DNA of 64,000 nt from Hirsutella rhossiliensis (Eukaryota; Ascomycota; Sordariomycetes; Hypocreales; Ophiocordycipitaceae). The DNA is taken from the NCBI RefSeq assembly GCF_020360975.1, contig NW_025408668.1, positions 8,122,001 to 8,186,000 of the forward strand, given 5' to 3'. The translations under genes and the position numbers were made by a program. The notes under the pieces were generated by a model that was not told where the DNA came from, made no database searches, and was given only the letters and a program-made list of their open reading frames with translations. Shown here one piece after another: positions 60,089 through 64,000 of this stretch (positions are counted from its first letter, which is position 1; every line of letters begins with the position of its first letter).

Positions 60089-60733
60089 GGGGGCCGCCGA
60101 CGGAGTCTTTGGCGTTTGCTTTTTGTCCTGGGTGTACAAACACTGGGCATGACGACTTTTCTGGATATACTTGGTTCTCCTCGAACCATTCTTTTCCTTT
60201 ATTTTATTTTTGGACTTATATAGTCATGGGACTCGGACGATTTGTTTACTGAGCGGGACAGGCACTGGATCTTGGGTTTCTTTTCTTTTCTTCTTGTTTG
60301 TCGAACCAGCGAAGTACGGTCACAGTCCGCAACTCTTTTTACAGCGTACGCAACAGGCAGTTGGTGGTCGCTGCAGGCTCATGGCACCAAGACGGGACGA
60401 TGTATCTACCGCCTAGGGTTATAGATACAGACTAGGTATGCTTGAAACACTATTGACGCAAAGCGTTTTGCACTCGGAGGATGTGCAGGCAAACGCATGG
60501 TTATGGATCATCCATCGCATGCGCTTCAAACGCCAACGCCACCGACTCTAGGAGCGTATGATGGCCATCTGTGCACTTTGTACGTGTTTTGACGGAGTGC
60601 CATCGACTTACTCGAGCTCAGGGGCCCCCTTTTCCACCCTGAATCTTTTGTCTGTCTCCTCTTTTTTTTCTGGCCCCGCGCAAAATTGGCGCAGAGACGG
60701 TAGCTGACAGTGAGGGCCGAACCCCGCCACGCG

Positions 60734-60759
60734 ACGCGTCCAACTGACCGCGTACGCGT
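60734..60759 (+). promoter_or_regulatory. Two MluI cell-cycle boxes (ACGCGT)
   Basis: ACGCGT at 60734-60739 and again at 60754-60759, start-to-start 20 bp, about 350 bp upstream of the PCNA ATG. This is the site bound by MBF (Mbp1/Res with Swi6), which drives G1/S expression of replication genes, PCNA included, in yeasts. Confidence 0.7.
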
Positions 60760-61044
60760 AAAGTGCCTGCCCGCCTTTCTCTCCCGCTCTTCAATCTCTC
60801 TCCATCCTCCCACCTTCATCCATCTTGACCAGCCTCAACCACGTCCGGCACGCCACAAGCTGCAGCTGCTCAACGCCAGACCATTCAGGAACCCTCTCTC
60901 TGAATCATCCTTTCCAACCCTCCTTCTTCAGTCTCCGTCTTCTTCTCCCCTCGAGCCCTCGTCAACGGGAGCCGCTCGCTTTTACCACCCCCCCCCCCAG
61001 GCCTCACTGTTCCCTTGCACCCTTCATCCTCACATAATCCGACG

Positions 61045-61104
61045 GTATGTCGTCATGCTCCCACCTGTCATTGCCGCGACGTGGACTCTGACCGTGGAAC
61101 ACAG
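61045..61104 (+). other. Probable 5' leader intron of PCNA
   Basis: GTATGT donor at 61045, branch-like CTCTGACC, acceptor AACACAG at 61104. Removal places the ATG two bases after the junction and deletes two upstream ATGs that would otherwise precede it. Confidence 0.55.
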
Positions 61105-61106
61105 AC

Positions 61107-62064
61107 ATGCTGGAAGCACGGCTCGAGCAGGCTAATATCCTGAAAAAGGTAATCTACCCTTCAGTCGACTGAAGACCAATTCTGAAGCCCGCTGCAGGTG
61201 GTCGATGCCATCAAAGAGCTCGTCCAGGATTGCAACTTCGACTGCAATGACTCGGGCATCGCGCTTCAGGCCATGGACAACTCGCACGTCGCCCTCGTGT
61301 CCATGATGCTCAAGGCCGAGGGCTTCTCGCCCTACCGATGCGACCGCAACATTGCCCTCGGCGTCAACCTGACGTCTCTGACAAAGGTTCTCCGCGCCGC
61401 TCAAAACGAGGATATCCTGACCCTCAAGGCCGAGGACGCCCCCGACGTCCTCAACCTCGTTTTTGAGAGCAGCGAGAACGACCGCATCAGCGAGTACGAC
61501 CTCAAGCTCATGGACATTGACCAGGAGCACCTGGGCATCCCGCAGACAGAGTATGCCTCCACCATTGCCATGCCCGCTGCCGAGTTTCGAAGAATCTGCA
61601 CAGACCTGGCTGCCATGTCCGAATCAGGTACGTAACACCTCATCCCAGCCCTCCTCGAGAAGCAATACGACTGACGCGCCACCAACTTGCAGTCAACATC
61701 GAGGCCTCCAAGGACGGCGTCAAGTTCTCGTGCAACGGCGACATTGGCAACGGGTCCGTGACGCTGCGGAGCCACACCAACGTCGAGAAGCCCGAGCTCA
61801 ACGTCGACATTGAGCTGACGGAGCCCGTCTCTCTGACCTTTTCCCTCAAGTACCTCGTCAACTTTTGCAAGGCTGCCGCCCTTTCCTCCCAGGTCAAGAT
61901 CTGCCTGTCCAGCGAGGTACCCCTGCTGGTCGAGTACAACCTGTCTGGTAGCAGCTACCTGCGCTTCTATCTGGCGCCAAAGGTGCGTCTCGTCGCCTTG
62001 GATGAGGCCCGTGTTTGGTCATTGCCGCTAACAAGTAGTTTGACAGATTGGCGACGACGAGTAA
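61107..62064 (+). CDS. PCNA: Proliferating cell nuclear antigen (sliding clamp)
   Basis: Model: join(61107..61148, 61198..61627, 61693..61982, 62047..62064), 259 aa, the usual PCNA length. Starts [20 protein letters not shown]; shows [19 protein letters not shown], the interdomain connecting loop near [16 protein letters not shown], and Lys164 (in EASKDGVKF), the residue ubiquitinated or SUMOylated in yeast. It ends YLAPKIGDDE, with the last six codons on a separate 18-nt exon. As a homotrimer it encircles DNA and carries polymerases delta and epsilon, ligase, FEN1 and repair factors through PIP-box binding. The gene starts downstream of two MCB elements, consistent with S-phase induction. 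All splice junctions restore highly conserved sequence. Confidence 0.97.
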
Positions 62065-62640
62065 GAATGGTGTACCGCATTGCATGTGCGAGACCAGTAG
62101 ACGTCGGCGGCGATGAGGCAGCGAGTTTAGAGCTTGGAAGGGCCGGGCGTCGGATCGCGGCGAGACGAGGCGCTGCCGAGATACTCTGTTGTAACTACAT
62201 ATGGGGGAAGAACAGTCTGTCTGGCGCATCGTTGACGATAATGACTTGGACTTTTCGATTTTATTTGCCCCCACCTTGGCATGCACGCCTCAAGCAATGC
62301 ATTACGCGACCAGACGTCGCGAGTCGTCCATGATTTCAACGACAGGCGGGAAGAGGGGCAAATGGCGGGGCTCTGCCTGGGTTGGCACTAATTACCGCTA
62401 CTAACTTTAGAGCTCTAGTCTCCCTCGTACCGGCAGTGAGGTAACGGCTTATGAAGACCTGGGTCCTCCGCCTCGACGTGGCCAAGCCCCGATCCCTTGT
62501 GTCAATTCGCGACAGACTCTAGCCAGCGACCAAAGTCCACCCGCCGCTTCGCGTCCGGCCCTCAATTGGCTCGCGACCCTTGGAGACTCCTTCTCCAGCG
62601 TCAAGTGAGCGGCACCGACCCAATCGACCAGACGCCCACC
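62065..62640. other. Intergenic between PCNA and pyridoxal kinase
   Basis: About 575 bp; PCNA 3' UTR and the promoter of the kinase. Nothing else seen. Confidence 0.6.
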
Positions 62641-64000
62641 ATGTCGGCCGGAGCCCCCGTGCTCGCCACGCGGGTCCTGGCCGTGGCCAGCCATGTGCGT
62701 TCCAGTTTGCCCTCTCGTTTGCCCTCTCGTTTGCCACAAGGCCTTGGCCTCCTCTCTGCCGTGCCGCTTCAAAGTCAGGGACACTGATGCCATGCTCCAG
62801 GTCGTCTCAGGGTAAGGGGCCATCGTGGCGCGACAAGGGGAGACAGAGGTGATCCGTTGTTGACGTCCACGTTCGTCCAGCTATGTCGGGAACAAGATCG
62901 CCGTCTTCGTGCTCCAGGCGCTGGGCTGTGACGTGGCCGCCTTGAACACGGTGCACTTCAGTACGTTTCGTCCTACCGGCTGTTGACAAGGAGAACTCTT
63001 CTCAATTCAGGCAACGGCAGGCAACCACACCGGGTACAGGCAGTGGACGGGCACAAAGGCCTCGGCCCAGGAGATTGCAGACATCTACAGGGGGCTGAGC
63101 CAGTCCTTTCTCGACGACTTTGACATGATGCTCTCGGGCTACATCCCCGGCGCCGAGGCCGTCGCAGCCGTCGGCGGCATTGCCAAGGAGCTCAAGGAAA
63201 AGGCGCGAGGCGCGCCCGGCAGCTTCTTCTGGGTCTTGGACCCCGTCATGGGCGACAATGGCAAGATATACGTCGCAGAGGATGTCGTCCCCGCCTACAA
63301 GTCGCTCGTGCCATATGCCGACTTGATCCTCCCCAACCAGTTTGAAGCCGAGTGCGTGTTGCTTCTTTTCCCGCCCGTTGCTCTCCATCCGTTTGTGTAT
63401 TTCCCCTTTCGTTCTTGGGCTGACGCTTCCACCCATCCAGGCTCCTGTCTGGCGTCAGCATCGTCGGCATGGAGAGCCTGACAGAGGCGATTCAAGCGCT
63501 GCACGACAAGTACCGCATCCCGCACGTCGTCATCACCTCGGTCCGCCTCCCCGCCGCGGACCAGCCGGCCGACCATCTCTCCGTGGTGGGTTCTAGCATG
63601 ACGTCCGACGGCAAGGCGCGGCTGTTCAAGATTGTCTTTTCCTCCATCGACTGCTACTTCTGCGGCACGGGCGACATGTTTGGCGCCCTCATCACCACGC
63701 GCATGCGCGAGGCCGTCGAGCACGTGCCCGGGTTGCGCGAGCGGCCGAGCTGGCTGAGCAACGATGCCACGCCGGCGCTGGAGCTGCCGCTGGCCAGGGC
63801 CACCGAAAAGGTGCTGGCGAGCATGCACGAGGTGCTTTCGCGGACCAGGGACGCCATGCCCGCCGTCGTGGAGCGCACCCGAGCCGCCATGACCGAGGGC
63901 GAGAGGGCCGACCAGAGGAATGTGCACTACATCAAGACAAAGGCTGCTGAGCTGCAGCTGGTCCAGAACCTGGACTGCCTGCGCACCCCGGCGACGGAGT
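62641..64000 (+). CDS. BUD16: Pyridoxal/pyridoxine kinase (right end truncated by window)
   Basis: Model: join(62641..62694, 62801..62811, 62881..62960, 63021..63351, 63441..>64000), at least 345 aa; no stop before the window edge. The 11-nt second exon rebuilds the conserved SHVVSGYVGN substrate/phosphate region. Other marks: HFSNHTGYRQWTG, the signature WVLDPVMGDNGKIYV (about residues 119-133), LILPNQFEAELLSG, VVITSVRLP, and GTGDMFGALI with the catalytic Asp at about residue 237. The ribokinase-superfamily enzyme phosphorylates pyridoxal, pyridoxine and pyridoxamine with ATP in vitamin B6 salvage; yeast BUD16 is the counterpart. Intron 3 has two CAG acceptors 10 nt apart, and only the downstream one (63020) keeps frame. 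The start has a good context (gcccaccATG). Confidence 0.93.

Larger units (their letters stand above)
60089..61106. other. Intergenic: vezA 3' region and PCNA promoter
   Basis: About 1 kb with no other gene. The right half holds two MluI cell-cycle boxes, a C/T-rich initiator zone (about 60775-61000) and a probable leader intron just before the PCNA ATG. Confidence 0.65.

Noticed and set aside
1..64000. tRNA genes, rRNA genes and CRISPR-like arrays
   Set aside because: No convincing B-box plus A-box pair, rRNA core sequence or spaced direct-repeat array was found by reading; a tRNAscan run would be needed to exclude tRNAs fully.

Overview
The window looks like euchromatic chromosome of a filamentous ascomycete (Pezizomycotina, probably Sordariomycetes and perhaps Hypocreales; the class and order are inference). 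The grounds are short spliceosomal introns of about 46-119 bp with GTRNGT/YAG ends, GC-rich codon choice, large gaps between genes, and a Leashin/involucrin-repeat giant gene plus a VezA-type vezatin gene, both of which are filamentous-fungal families. I see no mobile element, rRNA, tRNA or CRISPR array. Twelve protein-coding genes can be supported. Exon boundaries were worked out by hand from reading frame, splice consensus and family conservation, so they are models, not transcripts.

Layout. 1.3-7.0 kb: a Rho-family GEF with DH, BAR and SH3 domains. 8.0-9.9 kb: a sucrose/alpha-glucoside-type GPH transporter with six exons. 10.4-10.9 kb (minus): Pkr1, a V-ATPase assembly factor, tail-to-tail with the transporter. 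10.9-19.1 kb: an 8-kb stretch without a convincing gene. 19.1-20.2 kb: a small five-exon C2H2-like zinc-finger protein whose first coding exon is 5 nt. 24.1-26.7 kb: APC2, the cullin subunit of the anaphase-promoting complex. 30.2-32.5 kb: a RING E3-like protein. 33.7-35.5 kb: a cytochrome P450. 37.1-54.2 kb: a giant ORF pair joined by one intron (about 5,709 aa), the Leashin (Woronin-body tether)/involucrin-repeat protein. 55.0-57.0 kb (minus): a predicted mitochondrial helical-repeat protein. 58.0-60.1 kb: VezA-like vezatin. 61.1-62.1 kb: PCNA. 62.6 kb to the right edge: pyridoxal kinase, cut by the window.

Functionally this is mostly housekeeping: cell polarity (RhoGEF), septal organelle tethering (Leashin), dynein/endosome transport (VezA), cell-cycle proteolysis (APC2) and DNA replication (PCNA). 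Neighbouring genes do not form an obvious pathway, and the P450 is not next to any backbone biosynthetic gene.

The most interesting signals are: (i) the Leashin gene, with about 20 acidic-Trp/Lys-rich cassettes, three separate families of in-phase tandem repeats, and a single central intron whose retention would yield a stand-alone N-terminal protein; (ii) uORFs whose stop codons overlap or abut the main ATG in two genes (RhoGEF, ATGA; vezA, TAGATG); (iii) coding micro-exons of 5, 11 and 26 nt; (iv) two MluI cell-cycle boxes upstream of PCNA and a leader intron ending two bases before its ATG.
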